From NCBI RefSeq assembly GCF_900101345.1, contig NZ_FMUX01000005.1, positions 62,001 through 126,000 of the forward strand: a stretch of 64,000 nt of DNA, read 5' to 3'. The stretch comes from Desulfoluna spongiiphila (lineage in GTDB: Bacteria; Desulfobacterota; Desulfobacteria; Desulfobacterales; Desulfolunaceae). Below are positions 7,217-16,094 of this stretch, piece by piece; the stretch's first letter is position 1, and each line of letters starts with the position of its first letter. Made by a program: the position numbers and the translations under genes. The notes beneath the pieces are model-generated. The model saw only the letters and a program-made list of their open reading frames with translations. It was not told the DNA's origin and made no database searches.

Positions 7217-9154
7217 ATGAAAAAGAATGTCCTGTGGCACCTGGTGCTGGCCCTGTTCGTTTTTTTTGTTTCGCCGGTTTTCGCAGATGGTGCCGGAACG
7301 GAGGCCGTGCCCGAGTGGCTGGAGTCGGCAAGCAAGGTGGCGTCTCCGGCCAATGTGGTGGCCAGCCCCGGACGCTTTGAAAACCTGGTGAGGATCCAGT
7401 GGGACCCCGTGGCGAAAGCCACCGGGTACAGTGTGTTCAGGGCCCGCAACGTGGCAGGACCCTATTATCCCATCAGCCCTGTCCTTAAAGAGCCGACCTT
7501 TGACGACACCAAGGCCGATGTGGGGAAATACTACTGGTACAAAATCATCGCCTGGAAATACATCTTTTTCAGCGCGGCCAGTGAGCCCGCCAACGGGTGG
7601 GCGGCCCTTTTCATGCCGAGCGGTGAAGAGACAACCGTGGAGCTTTTGACCCGGGTGATTATGGATATTCCCCATTTCATGCGGATCAAGGAGGCCGCCT
7701 CCAGGGTGGAGGAGACCCTGCCCGAGCCCATGGACACCGATGCGTACCTTCCCACGGGGGAGGAGATTTTCTCCTATGTGGAGCAGGTGTGCGCAACCGA
7801 GCATCGCAGGATCGGTTCGCCGGAAGCCAGGATCGCAGAAGAGTATATTATAGGAGAAATGTCGGCGATCCTGGGGGCGGCCAATGTGGGGGTCGAAGAG
7901 GTGGAGTGTGATGTCTACAAGGCCGACTCCTGGGCGCTTCAAGTGGAAGAGGACGGTGTGACGACGGAGTTCCCTGCCTTTTACACGGTGAACACCGGCA
8001 TTGTTTACGGGGAGAAACCCAACGGAGGCTCCGTTACAGGTCCCATGGTCTGGGCCGGTGAGGGCACCCCGGAAGAGTTCGACAAGCTCGGGAACATCCA
8101 GGGCAAGATTGTCGTGGCCCAGTGCCCCTTCCCCTCATTTCCCGTGGGGCTTATTCAGATGCTTTACGACGACGGGTATTACACCTCGGACCCCACCGGA
8201 TCCTTTAACCTGCTGACCACCCAGGCCCTGACCTTTGTGCGCAGCAACTTCCCGGCGGAATACACCGAGGAGAAACGACCCAACTCGGTGTACTGGCTCG
8301 CCAGCGATCGAGGAGCAGCAGGCCTTGTGCTGGTGCTCAAGGACCACCCCTTTGACATCAACACCCATTGGGGGCCCTACGCCGGAAAGATGAAGTCCAT
8401 GCCCTGCATGTATGTCTCACATTACATGAACGATAGCATCCAGGCCGTGGCCCAGGCCGGGGGAGACGCCTCCCTGACCATCACCGGCACCCTGGAACCG
8501 GGCTACGGGCGCAATATTTTCGGGATTTTACCGGGTAAATCCGAGGAGACCATCATCATCAGCACCCATCACGACTCCGCTTTTAAAGGGGCCACAGAGG
8601 ACGGCACCGGGGTGGGCATGGTCCTTGCCATGGCCGAGACCTGGGCCCAGGTTCCCCTGGAGGACCGTGAGAAGACCCTTCTGTTTATCACCACAACGGG
8701 GCATTTCTACGGCGGCAAGGGTTCTCGTTTTTTTGCCCATACCCATGCGGAAGACCTGTTGAAAAACGCCATTCTGGATATCAACCTCGAACACCTGGCA
8801 GCCAGAAATTACGTGGATGACGGGCAGGGCAACGGGGTGTTTGACGGTGAGCAGGCCCTCTCCATTGTCTTTGTCAACGAAGACTACCACGCCATTGCCA
8901 CGGCCGCCCGGATGATGAAACGAACCCAGCCGGAGCGGACCCTGTTGATCCCCTCCACCCTTCTGGGCCCGGTACCCCCGGGAGAGGCGGGCCACTACCA
9001 CATGTATACAGGGGTCGATTTTATTCACTGGATCGGCCAGCCCTACTACCTTCTGACCTCCGACGACACGCTGGACAAGGTCGATGTGTCCCAGCTTTAC
9101 CCCCTTGCCAGGGGGATTTCAGGGATGATCGGCACGTATATGAAGATGGATTGA
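7217..9154 (+). CDS. Exported fibronectin-III / M28 peptidase-like protein with altered metal site
   Basis: A 645-residue protein. ATG7217 follows AAGGAGG and opens a clear signal peptide (MKKNVLWHLVLALFVFFVSP, cut near VFA-D), so it is exported; the ATG 21 bp upstream is disfavoured. A fibronectin-III-like domain follows (about residues 45-130, WDPVAKATGYSVFRA...). The C-terminal half has the M28 zinc-aminopeptidase fold: IIISTHHDS gives the HxD pair at about H451/D453. Aligned by eye, other M28 ligands are not standard: the bridging Asp motif reads EDGTGVG, the usual Glu-Glu before GLxGS reads HF in HFYGGKGS, the NLD Asp is Glu (INLEH), and the last His before DT is Leu (LLTSDDT). It may be an inactive relative, a different metal enzyme or a binding protein. 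It heads a same-strand run with the transglutaminase and aconitase X genes. Confidence 0.78.
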   Translation: MKKNVLWHLVLALFVFFVSPVFADGAGTEAVPEWLESASKVASPANVVASPGRFENLVRIQWDPVAKATGYSVFRARNVAGPYYPISPVLKEPTFDDTKADVGKYYWYKIIAWKYIFFSAASEPANGWAALFMPSGEETTVELLTRVIMDIPHFMRIKEAASRVEETLPEPMDTDAYLPTGEEIFSYVEQVCATEHRRIGSPEARIAEEYIIGEMSAILGAANVGVEEVECDVYKADSWALQVEEDGVTTEFPAFYTVNTGIVYGEKPNGGSVTGPMVWAGEGTPEEFDKLGNIQGKIVVAQCPFPSFPVGLIQMLYDDGYYTSDPTGSFNLLTTQALTFVRSNFPAEYTEEKRPNSVYWLASDRGAAGLVLVLKDHPFDINTHWGPYAGKMKSMPCMYVSHYMNDSIQAVAQAGGDASLTITGTLEPGYGRNIFGILPGKSEETIIISTHHDSAFKGATEDGTGVGMVLAMAETWAQVPLEDREKTLLFITTTGHFYGGKGSRFFAHTHAEDLLKNAILDINLEHLAARNYVDDGQGNGVFDGEQALSIVFVNEDYHAIATAARMMKRTQPERTLLIPSTLLGPVPPGEAGHYHMYTGVDFIHWIGQPYYLLTSDDTLDKVDVSQLYPLARGISGMIGTYMKMD

Positions 9155-9324
9155 TGGGGGCAGGGGCTGCCGGAGTGCCTTGACGGGCTTCGGCAGCCCC
9201 TTTGCCCGGTGATTTGCGCTGCGGGTGCACGCTGCGCATCGACACAAGACTCCCTGCGGCACCTTTGCGGCCGGACTCAAGGGGTGCTGCGACGCCTTCA
9301 TTCAAACCACAGGAGAGCCATACC

Positions 9325-10056
9325 ATGACAGAATCCGAAGAGTTCGCACTTTACTTGAAATCCACCTTTTTTATTGATTGCGATTGCATTGAAATCGCGG
9401 ACTACGCCCGGGAGGCATGCCGGGGGGCCTACACCGACCGGGAGAAAGCCATCCGCCTCTTTTACGCTGTCCGTGACGATATCAAGTACGACCTGTTTGG
9501 CTATGAGATCAACCCCCTGTACATGAAGGCGAGCAATATTTTGAAGAAGGCAAGCGGCTACTGCGTGTCCAAGGGGCTGGTCCTGTGCGCCACGGCAAGG
9601 GCCGTCGGTATTCCTGCCCGCATGGGGTTTGCCGACCTCGTCAACCACCAGAATCCCGGAAAAATCGATGAGTTGCTCCAGACCAACGTGTTTGCCTTCC
9701 ACGGCTTTACCGAGCTTTATCTGGAAGGGCTCTGGGTCAGGGCCACCCCCTCCTTTGACCGGGCGCTGTGTGAAAAATTGGGGTACTACATTCCTGAATT
9801 TGACGGCATCCGTGACACCACCTACCCGGCCTATACCCTGAATGGCGAAAAGCACATGGAGTATGTGCATTATTACGGAAGCTTTCCCGATCTTCCCGTG
9901 TACGCCCTCCTTGACTCCGTGAAGAAGCATTACCCCCATTTTTTCACCGACGGCATGGACGTGACGGTGGACAGCCTGGTGGAAGGCATCGGGCTTGATA
10001 TCCAGGAGGTGGCTCCCGAAAAGAATTTACTCTGTATTCCTCCGAGGGCGGCGTAA
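9325..10056 (+). CDS. Transglutaminase-like cysteine protein
   Basis: A 243-residue protein with the transglutaminase-like (bacterial TGc) core: Cys about residue 80 in KKASGYCVSKG, His about 126 in NVFAFHGFTELYLEGLW, and Asp about 145 in RATPSFD, i.e. a complete Cys-His-Asp triad. No signal peptide or membrane segment, so it is probably cytoplasmic. Bacterial members act as proteases, amidases or amide-bond isomerases; which one is not predictable here. ATG9325 has AGGAGA 8 nt upstream, and the longer in-frame extension to 9202 lacks any conserved sequence. It lies 170 bp after the M28-like gene and 92 bp before the aconitase X genes. Confidence 0.82.
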   Translation: MTESEEFALYLKSTFFIDCDCIEIADYAREACRGAYTDREKAIRLFYAVRDDIKYDLFGYEINPLYMKASNILKKASGYCVSKGLVLCATARAVGIPARMGFADLVNHQNPGKIDELLQTNVFAFHGFTELYLEGLWVRATPSFDRALCEKLGYYIPEFDGIRDTTYPAYTLNGEKHMEYVHYYGSFPDLPVYALLDSVKKHYPHFFTDGMDVTVDSLVEGIGLDIQEVAPEKNLLCIPPRAA

Positions 10057-10148
10057 AAAGTCCCGGAGGGCACACCGGTTTCCGCAGGTGCCAACGCGTT
10101 TCGGAGACCAACGACTGACAACCGCACCAACTTTTATCCGAGGCCCTT

Positions 10149-11414
10149 ATGCTTTTAACGGAACAGGAAAGAAGAATGCTTGGGGGAGAGTTCGGCCCCG
10201 GAGTTCAGAAGGCCCTGTCGTTTCTCGTGGAATATGGGGAGGCCTTTGACGCCCAGCGGCTGGTCCGTGTGGACAGCGCCCATATCCTGCCGGATCCCGT
10301 GTACATGCTCCAGGAGTTGATCGAAGGGGTCGACGCCGTGGGGACCCTGTCCACCATCCATTCCCTTTCCCCCCTTGCCGCGCGGTGGGTAAAGGAGCTC
10401 GGGCTCCGGGAGGACTCCGCAGGGCCCGTGATCCAGGACACGGTGAAGGCCGTGGAACTCTACAAGGGGCTCGGTTGCTTCATGACCTTGAGCTGTGCGC
10501 CCTATGTGATGGGGAACTTGATGAAAAAGGACAACGTCTTTTCCTGGGCGGGGTCTTCCGGCATCATCATCAACAACTCGTTGTTCGGGGCCCGGGGAAA
10601 CCGGGATTCGGGCATAGCCATGACCTGCTCTGCCATCACGGGGCGCACACCGGAGATCGGCCGTATCCGAAAGGAAGAGCGGTATGCCGAGGTGGTGGTG
10701 AGGTTCCAGAAGATGGATACGGCGGGGCTCTCCGAGGCCGAGCTGGGGGCCATCGGCTACCACATCGGGGAATTGGCCGAGACGCGGAATGTGGTTGTGG
10801 ACGGACTCCCCCCTTCCATCCCCTTTGAGAAACTGAAGTACCTGCTCTCCCCCATGCCTGTGTCCGGGGCGGTGAGTCTCTGCCACTTGGCAGGGATCAC
10901 GCCGGAAGCCCCGACCCTTGAGGCGACCCTGGGCAATCGGAAACCCGAGATGGAATTGACCCTTTCGCCCTTTGAGTTGAGGGATGCCGCATCCAAACTC
11001 TGTCATTACACCAGCCCGGAGGTGGAGGTGGTGGTTCTGGGGTGCCCCCATCTGACCATGCGGGAGGTCAGGGAGATCTCCATGCTTCTGGACGGCAAAC
11101 GGGTGGCCGACGGGGTGCGGCTGGTCCTGGCGACCAACGAGGGGGTTCTCCAACTGTGCCGTCGCATGGGCTATGCTGACACCATCGAGAAGGCCGGTGG
11201 CCTTATCATCACCGATTCATGCATCGCTGTGTTTCCCTTTGCCCACATGAAGGAGCCTGTGTCCCGGGTGGCGACCAACTCGGCCCGCTGCGCCCATTAC
11301 CTGCTTCGCGGGGGGGTAGGCGAGGTGGCGGGGGGCAAGGTGATGGATACGTATTACGGCAGCACCGGTCAGTGTATCGATGCGGCCTTGACCGGAACAT
11401 GGGAGGAACGATGA
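10149..11414 (+). CDS. Aconitase X catalytic (large) subunit, DUF521
   Basis: A 421-residue protein of the aconitase X family. It starts with the typical LTEQERRMLGGEFGPGVQKAL and contains SCAPYVMGNLM, SSGIIINNSLFGARGNRD, GCPHLTMREV and TNSARCAHYLLRGG, which carry the conserved cysteines that hold the iron-sulfur centre. Characterised members are cis-3-hydroxy-L-proline dehydratases or phosphomevalonate dehydratases; the two-polypeptide bacterial/archaeal type cannot be assigned by eye. The stop codon overlaps the start of the small-subunit gene (ATGA), showing translational coupling. Confidence 0.9.
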   Translation: MLLTEQERRMLGGEFGPGVQKALSFLVEYGEAFDAQRLVRVDSAHILPDPVYMLQELIEGVDAVGTLSTIHSLSPLAARWVKELGLREDSAGPVIQDTVKAVELYKGLGCFMTLSCAPYVMGNLMKKDNVFSWAGSSGIIINNSLFGARGNRDSGIAMTCSAITGRTPEIGRIRKEERYAEVVVRFQKMDTAGLSEAELGAIGYHIGELAETRNVVVDGLPPSIPFEKLKYLLSPMPVSGAVSLCHLAGITPEAPTLEATLGNRKPEMELTLSPFELRDAASKLCHYTSPEVEVVVLGCPHLTMREVREISMLLDGKRVADGVRLVLATNEGVLQLCRRMGYADTIEKAGGLIITDSCIAVFPFAHMKEPVSRVATNSARCAHYLLRGGVGEVAGGKVMDTYYGSTGQCIDAALTGTWEER

Positions 11415-11833
11415 ACATCAAAGGCCATACCATCAAAGATGGATGTGTGGAAGGGGAGGCGCTGGTCCTGACCATGCCGTTCTCCTTTCTGGGGGATTTT
11501 GACCTTACCACCGGCAGGATCAATGATCTGCACGACCAGGCCGGAGCCAGTATTTCCGGTAAGATTCTTGTCTTTCCCTCGGGGCGGGGCTCCACCACCG
11601 GGGCTCTCATCGGGTTTTACGCCTGCCTTTTCAAGACAGGCCCTTTGGGGATGATCGTACGGGAGGCAGAGCCCGTCATCGCCATTACAGCCGTCATGAA
11701 CAATATCCCCATGATGGATCGCCTGGATATCGACCCCCTGGCCGTGATCCGTACCGGAGACTGGGTCCGGCTGGATGCCAGCAACCGGGTGGTGGCGGTG
11801 GAGAAAAAGATGGCGTTGAGGGAGGCGGGGTAA
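11411..11833 (+). CDS. Aconitase X swivelling (small) subunit, DUF126
   Basis: A 140-residue protein with the DUF126 swivel-domain core: an N-terminal beta-rich segment (KGHTIKDGCVEGEALVL), LHDQAGASISGKILVFPSGRGSTTGA with the conserved Ser in PSGRGS, and the closing LDPLAVIRTGDWVRLD. It completes the active site of the large subunit. It starts inside the last codon of that gene (ATG11411). The pair probably dehydrates one hydroxyacid or hydroxyproline-type substrate. Confidence 0.9.
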   Translation: MNIKGHTIKDGCVEGEALVLTMPFSFLGDFDLTTGRINDLHDQAGASISGKILVFPSGRGSTTGALIGFYACLFKTGPLGMIVREAEPVIAITAVMNNIPMMDRLDIDPLAVIRTGDWVRLDASNRVVAVEKKMALREAG

Positions 11834-12175
11834 GGGCAGGGAAAACAGGGGAATAGGAAATAGTGAATAGTGAATAGGGGAACGGGGTGCCTTAGTTATC
11901 GTTTCGGCCATCAGGGTGTTCTTGATGACACCGTCCCAAGGGCCGATAGCGCCGTAGGGTGCACTCCGTGCACCGTGTTCGGGTCACCCGGGGTTTTGGT
12001 TTTACCGAGGCGTTCGGACCATGACGGGCTTTGATTTTTCGTGCACGGAATGCTCCATGGGAATCGGCTCTTTGCAGGTCGCGGCCCAAACGATGATCAA
12101 GGCCGAATCGTGAATAGGGGGGATCGTCAGTTTGGGTTGGTGGAAATACAGAATGCTACAGTGGTTTGCCGGAAT
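11834..12175. other. Gene-free interval with a GTAGGGTGCA hairpin repeat
   Basis: No gene is supported. Short direct repeats (GTGAATAG units at about 11862-11880 and again near 12110) and a small palindrome at 11953-11974 (CGTAGGGTGCA, loop CTCCG, TGCACC) are present. The same palindrome, inverted, is at 32310-32334. GCCCAAACGATGATCAA near 12085 recurs near 33440. Confidence 0.5.
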
Positions 12176-12263
12176 GCCGCTGTGATTTACCCCGAGAAAC
12201 GAGGGGTAAAGCGCAGCGGCAAGCAGTTTTCAAGGTGGCTTACCTTGCTGTCGGGTCAGTTTT
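12176..12263 (-). repeat. Interspersed hairpin repeat, copy B (partial)
   Basis: Between the convergent aconitase X small subunit and the membrane-protein gene. Stem 12176-12193 pairs with 12203-12220 (16 Watson-Crick pairs plus a wobble out of 18) around the loop GAGAAACGA; hairpin 2 is CAAGGT/ACCTTG (12231-12247). The GC tail is degenerate (CTGTCGGGTC) but still followed by T5. Stem 1 differs at most positions from copy A yet still pairs. Confidence 0.75.
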
Positions 12264-13025
12264 TCATGGCTTCAGCAGGCGCCAGGCGATGCCCTGGGCC
12301 AGCACGGCCACGGCCAGGGAGAGGAGAAAGGCCTCTGCCATGGGAAGCCCTGGGAGCATCCGGCTCAGGGCGATGCAGAAGGCGGCAAAGGAGTATAGCC
12401 CGAAGACCATGCCGCGCAGGAGCCTTACCACGTAGCCTGTTCCCTGTTTGCGGTGGGAGAAGACGGCGAGGATGGATCCCATCACCGGAAAGGTGGCGGC
12501 GATGCCGCTTGCCCGGGGGCCGATGGTGGATGAGGCCCAGGTAACGGCCAGCACCAGAACCACGGCTGCCACCATTCGGTACACAAGTTCATGGGGGTGA
12601 GAGACAACCGCCGACGCCTTTGGGGAGGTCGTTGGAAACATCCCCGGGGAGAACCAGAGCACGGCCAGGATGAGGGGAAGCCCGATGCCGAGGGGGGGGA
12701 ACCAGGCCAGGAGGAGAAGGGCCGAAAGGGTATAGGCCAGAAGGGCCAGACCAAGGGATACCGGCCAGGCAAAGCGCGTGGCGCTCCAGGCATAGGCCAG
12801 GTAAAAGGTGACAAAGGCCAGGACCCCCGACAGGGTTCCCAGTGCGGCGTTGCCTGCAAAGGCGGGACCGTGCTCCAGGGCAAGGAACAGCAAGATGGGG
12901 CCGGAGATCACCGGGAAGGCGGAGAGCCAGCCGGCAACCAGGGCACCCCAGCGTTTTCCGGCATAGGTGACGGCTGCGATAATACCCGGGGTGAGGATGA
13001 GTTTGAGGCCGAGGGAGGATGGCAT
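12264..13025 (-). CDS. Polytopic membrane protein of unknown function
   Basis: A 253-residue very hydrophobic protein with about eight predicted membrane helices (LILTPGIIAAVTYAGKRWG, FPVISGPILLFLALEHG, LGTLSGVLAFVTFYLAYAW, VSLGLALLAYTLSALLLLAW, IGLPLILAVLWF, VVLVLAVTWASSTIG, GIAATFPVMGSILAVFSH, and a C-terminal pair). The SAFPVISGPI segment and the related AATFPVMGSI segment look like an internal repeat of about 130 residues, suggesting a duplicated four-helix unit. I do not recognise the family. It stands alone on the minus strand. Confidence 0.7.
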   Translation of the reverse strand: MPSSLGLKLILTPGIIAAVTYAGKRWGALVAGWLSAFPVISGPILLFLALEHGPAFAGNAALGTLSGVLAFVTFYLAYAWSATRFAWPVSLGLALLAYTLSALLLLAWFPPLGIGLPLILAVLWFSPGMFPTTSPKASAVVSHPHELVYRMVAAVVLVLAVTWASSTIGPRASGIAATFPVMGSILAVFSHRKQGTGYVVRLLRGMVFGLYSFAAFCIALSRMLPGLPMAEAFLLSLAVAVLAQGIAWRLLKP

Positions 13026-13413
13026 AGCGATACCTGCATGGTGGCCGGTTTAACGGCCGGAAAAGGGGGAATACCGGCCCGTGGGCCTTTGCCTAGGGGG
13101 TTGGGCCTTCGGCAGGTATGGCTTCAAGGGGGACGGGAGGCACGCTTCGCCTGGGTGAGGGAACCGTCAGCCGGAGATGGCCTCCTTATCTCATCCTTTA
13201 CGGGCTTTCATGATGTGGACTTACGACACTTTGACCCGCGGATCAAGGGCAGAGTGACAGGATAAAAAAAGAACTGTTCGCTATCGGATGCGGGGGGGAA
13301 CATGGGCGTTCCGGGGGGGTAGAGGGCTGCCGTGCTTTCGGGTCGATCTCTTTTGTCTGGTAACAATGTTTCGTGGTGAGTACATAATACCTTGACGTGG
13401 CCGCTGCTATGCA

Positions 13414-13429
13414 TTTACGTTAACGTGAG
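13414..13429. promoter_or_regulatory. Candidate operator related to the 24095 palindrome
   Basis: TTTACGTTAACGTGAG shares the core ACGTTAACGT with the perfect 18-bp palindrome at 24095-24112. It lies 66 bp before the start of the 3-hydroxyacyl-CoA dehydrogenase gene, with a further half site TTGACGT at 13392. A shared regulator of acyl-CoA/branched-chain catabolism (a MerR-type protein of the LiuR kind is one possibility) is inferred. Confidence 0.45.
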
Positions 13430-13494
13430 GTTTAGCTTTGAGGCCAACAGATGCGTTTCATGTGAACATATGGATTTCCGAAAGGATGAACATC

Positions 13495-14340
13495 ATGAAC
13501 AAGGTCACGCGAGTCGGTATTGTGGGAGCGGGGATGATGGGGGCTGAAATCGCCCTGTGCTGTGCGCGGAGCGGGATGGACGTCATCTTGAAAGAGGTGA
13601 GCCAGGAGCTTGCGGACAAGGGCAAGGTGGCGGTGAACTCGATTCTGTCACGGGCGGTGGGAAAAGGCAGGATGGATGAGGCGGAAAAAGAGAATATCCT
13701 TGCCCGCATCGAAGCCACGGACATGTACGACGGGTTTGACGAGGTGGACCTCGTCATCGAGGCGATCCTTGAGGTCTCCGGTACCAAACAGAAGCTTTTT
13801 GAAGAGCTGGATGTCCTGTGCAAGCCCGAGTGTGTTTTTGCCTCCAACACCTCGTCCATTTCCATTACCAAGCTTGCCGCTGCGGCACGCCCCGATCGGT
13901 TCGTGGGGCTCCACTTTTTCTCCCCGGCCTCGGTGATGAAATTGGTGGAGGTGATCCCCGGGCTTCTCACCTCCCCGGGTACCGCAGCGTTTGCCATGGA
14001 ATTCTGCAGGGCCATCGGCAAAGAACCGGTGAAGGTGAAAAACGTCGAGGGCTTTGTGGTGAACCGGATCCTCCTGGCCCTGATGAACGAAGCCTACCGG
14101 CTCCTGGACGAAGGGGTCGCCACCAAAGAGGACATCGACACGGCATGCCGCTTAGGGCTCGGCCACCCCGTGGGCCCCTTTCGCCTGAGCGACAACGTCA
14201 GCCTGGATCTTCTCGACAAGGTCCATACCATCCTCACCGACGCCTACGGCGACCGTTTCAAGACCCCCGGGATTTTCCGCGAACACATAGACGCGGGGCG
14301 CGTGGGCCGCAAGGCCGGTAAGGGGTGGTACGACTATTGA
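13495..14340 (+). CDS. 3-hydroxyacyl-CoA dehydrogenase (3-hydroxybutyryl-CoA dehydrogenase type)
   Basis: A 281-residue NAD-dependent enzyme of the compact single-fold type. Rossmann motif GIVGAGMMGAEIA lies at the N-terminus, NTSSISITKLAA precedes the catalytic His in GLHFFSPASVMKLVEVI, and the C-terminal helical domain has GFVVNRILLALMNEAYRLLDEG and the ending HIDAGRVGRKAGKGWYDY. It would interconvert 3-hydroxyacyl-CoA and 3-oxoacyl-CoA in beta-oxidation or butyrate metabolism. ATG13495 has AAAGGA upstream and gives the family-typical N-terminus; longer in-frame starts add unrelated residues. Confidence 0.93.
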   Translation: MNKVTRVGIVGAGMMGAEIALCCARSGMDVILKEVSQELADKGKVAVNSILSRAVGKGRMDEAEKENILARIEATDMYDGFDEVDLVIEAILEVSGTKQKLFEELDVLCKPECVFASNTSSISITKLAAAARPDRFVGLHFFSPASVMKLVEVIPGLLTSPGTAAFAMEFCRAIGKEPVKVKNVEGFVVNRILLALMNEAYRLLDEGVATKEDIDTACRLGLGHPVGPFRLSDNVSLDLLDKVHTILTDAYGDRFKTPGIFREHIDAGRVGRKAGKGWYDY

Positions 14341-14361
14341 TCAGGCAGGCCGCTTAAAGAT

Positions 14362-14540
14362 GCCTCCGGCGGCCCTGCCGGGGGCCAAACTTTTGAAAAG
14401 TTGGACAAACAGCTATGTGACAGGATGCCCTCACAAGGCATTGAATGAAAGGCGAATGAGATTTGCCCTGAGGCACGAAGGGGAAAGCGCATTTGCAACC
14501 TGCTTTCAAGGTGGCACACCTTGCCGCCGGAGGCTTTTTT
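14362..14540 (-). repeat. Interspersed hairpin repeat, copy C (full length)
   Basis: Starts 21 bp after the dehydrogenase stop. Ends are GCCTCCGGCGGC (14362-14373) and GCCGCCGGAGGC (14523-14534), the latter followed by T6. Read on the minus strand it is collinear over about 173 bp with copies E and F: the AAGGTGTGCCACCTT hairpin, the second hairpin with loop TGAGGCACGA, then CAGCTATGTG/ACAAACAG and the palindrome AACTTTTCAAAAGTT. Confidence 0.85.
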
Positions 14541-14865
14541 CCATGCACTTTAACCATAGCAGACGAACCGAATCCGTACTGCGGTATTGACACCCTCTCC
14601 ACAATCAAGAAGAATACCTTCTGAAATCGAAACCCCTTGTAGGAGACACATGCATTTATACGCCATACGACTTCTTGCCCCGCCTCCTCCACAGACATCC
14701 TGAAGATTCATTATGTCTGTAGAGTGAGTGGCGATGGCTCCTGATCGGCCCGGTATCCGGGTGTGATTAAGAGAACGGGAGCCGTGCGTGGAATCGGTGC
14801 CCCGGCCATCTGTCCACTCTGAGTGTGGACTTTCCGCTGATATGTCGGCGGATAAGGAGGATGGT

Positions 14866-16029
14866 ATGGCTCGATTTCAATCGGCTGTTTCGTTGAATGT
14901 CTCTGTGTTTTTTCTTATGGTGGGCGTTGGCCTCACCGTTTCATTGCTTCCCGCCAGAATGGCTGCCCTGTCCGGATCGTTTTCCGACGTGGGGTGCCTT
15001 GCCTCATGTTTTGCCCTGCCCTTTGTCTTGCTTCAGGTTCCCATGGGATCCCTTGCCGACCGCTACGGTTACAAGGCGTTTCTTGCGGCCGGGTATATCG
15101 TCTGCGGTCTTTCGGCGTTGGCTTACTGCCTGGCCGAAACCCCTGACATTCTTTATATGGGAAGGGTCCTTCAGGGGGTGGGCGAGGTGCCCATCTGGGC
15201 CCTGGCTCCGGCGCTGCTCTCCGTGGACTGGCCCGAAGGCAGAGGGAAGGTTCTGGGCATGTACAACGCGTCCATGCACCTGGGGCTCACGGCCGGTGGG
15301 CTTCTGGGGCTCATTTTCTGTGACTGCTGGGACGGCAGCGGGGCCTTTTGGGTTCTTGCTGCAACCGGTCTTGCGGGCGGGGTCCTTGTGATGACGTGTG
15401 CCGGGGAAAAGGCGGGGGGCAAGGAGTCCGGGGTCGAGGGCTGGGACCTGAAAACGGCAGGTGTCCTCATGGTCAGGCGGGAGACCCGGGCTGTGTTTTC
15501 CGGCATTGTTCTTTACGGGTGCGGTTACGGCGTCTTTCTGACGGTCATTCCCATGTCCCTTATTGCGGGCCGGGGGGCAGGGGAGCAGGCTGTTTCGCTT
15601 TTTTTTGTTTTGTTTTATGTTGCCGTCAGCCTGTCTCAGCTTATGGGCGGTGCCCTGTCCGACAAGGCCGGGCGAGTGGCGACCATGACCCTGGGGCTTA
15701 CCATGGCCGGGATCTGTCTTCCCGTTGCCGTTTGGGCAAGGGGGCTTGCCCTTTTAAGTGGTCTGGCCATGGCGGGGTTCGGGCTTGGGATTTTCTGCGT
15801 ATCGGCCATGGCCGCCTTGAGCGAATCCGTGCCGGTATCACGGCGGGGAACCATTTCCGGTGCGTTTTATCTGGCCTGGGGGGCGGGGTACTTTGTGGGC
15901 CCGATACTTCTGGGAACGGTCTCGGACCACGGCGGGTTCGGACCCGGGCTGCTCGTTTTTTCCGTGCTGCTCCTGGGCAATGCCGGTGTGCTGGCAGCCT
16001 TTTCCGGGCGCATCAGGGCCGTGGCCTGA
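14866..16029 (+). CDS. MFS permease
   Basis: A 387-residue major-facilitator protein with about 12 membrane helices. The loop after helix 2 reads GSLADRYGYKAFLAAGY, the family A-loop, and an equivalent GGALSDKAGRVATMTLG follows helix 8, as expected of two six-helix halves. Members of this drug/metabolite group usually export small molecules by proton antiport; substrate unknown. ATG14866 has TAAGGAGG 6 nt upstream; a longer reading from 14788 is in frame but adds a hydrophilic leader without support. Confidence 0.88.
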   Translation: MARFQSAVSLNVSVFFLMVGVGLTVSLLPARMAALSGSFSDVGCLASCFALPFVLLQVPMGSLADRYGYKAFLAAGYIVCGLSALAYCLAETPDILYMGRVLQGVGEVPIWALAPALLSVDWPEGRGKVLGMYNASMHLGLTAGGLLGLIFCDCWDGSGAFWVLAATGLAGGVLVMTCAGEKAGGKESGVEGWDLKTAGVLMVRRETRAVFSGIVLYGCGYGVFLTVIPMSLIAGRGAGEQAVSLFFVLFYVAVSLSQLMGGALSDKAGRVATMTLGLTMAGICLPVAVWARGLALLSGLAMAGFGLGIFCVSAMAALSESVPVSRRGTISGAFYLAWGAGYFVGPILLGTVSDHGGFGPGLLVFSVLLLGNAGVLAAFSGRIRAVA

Positions 16030-16094
16030 TCGCTTTTTTGTGTGCAACCGGCCCCCATGGGGCATCAATTTTCTATATCGTAAAGGAGTACCCA

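Noticed and set aside
14510..14530. TGGCACACCTTGCC in the repeat family resembling a sigma-54 promoter
   Set aside because: GG-to-GC spacing is 10 instead of 12, and the sequence is part of the conserved hairpin.
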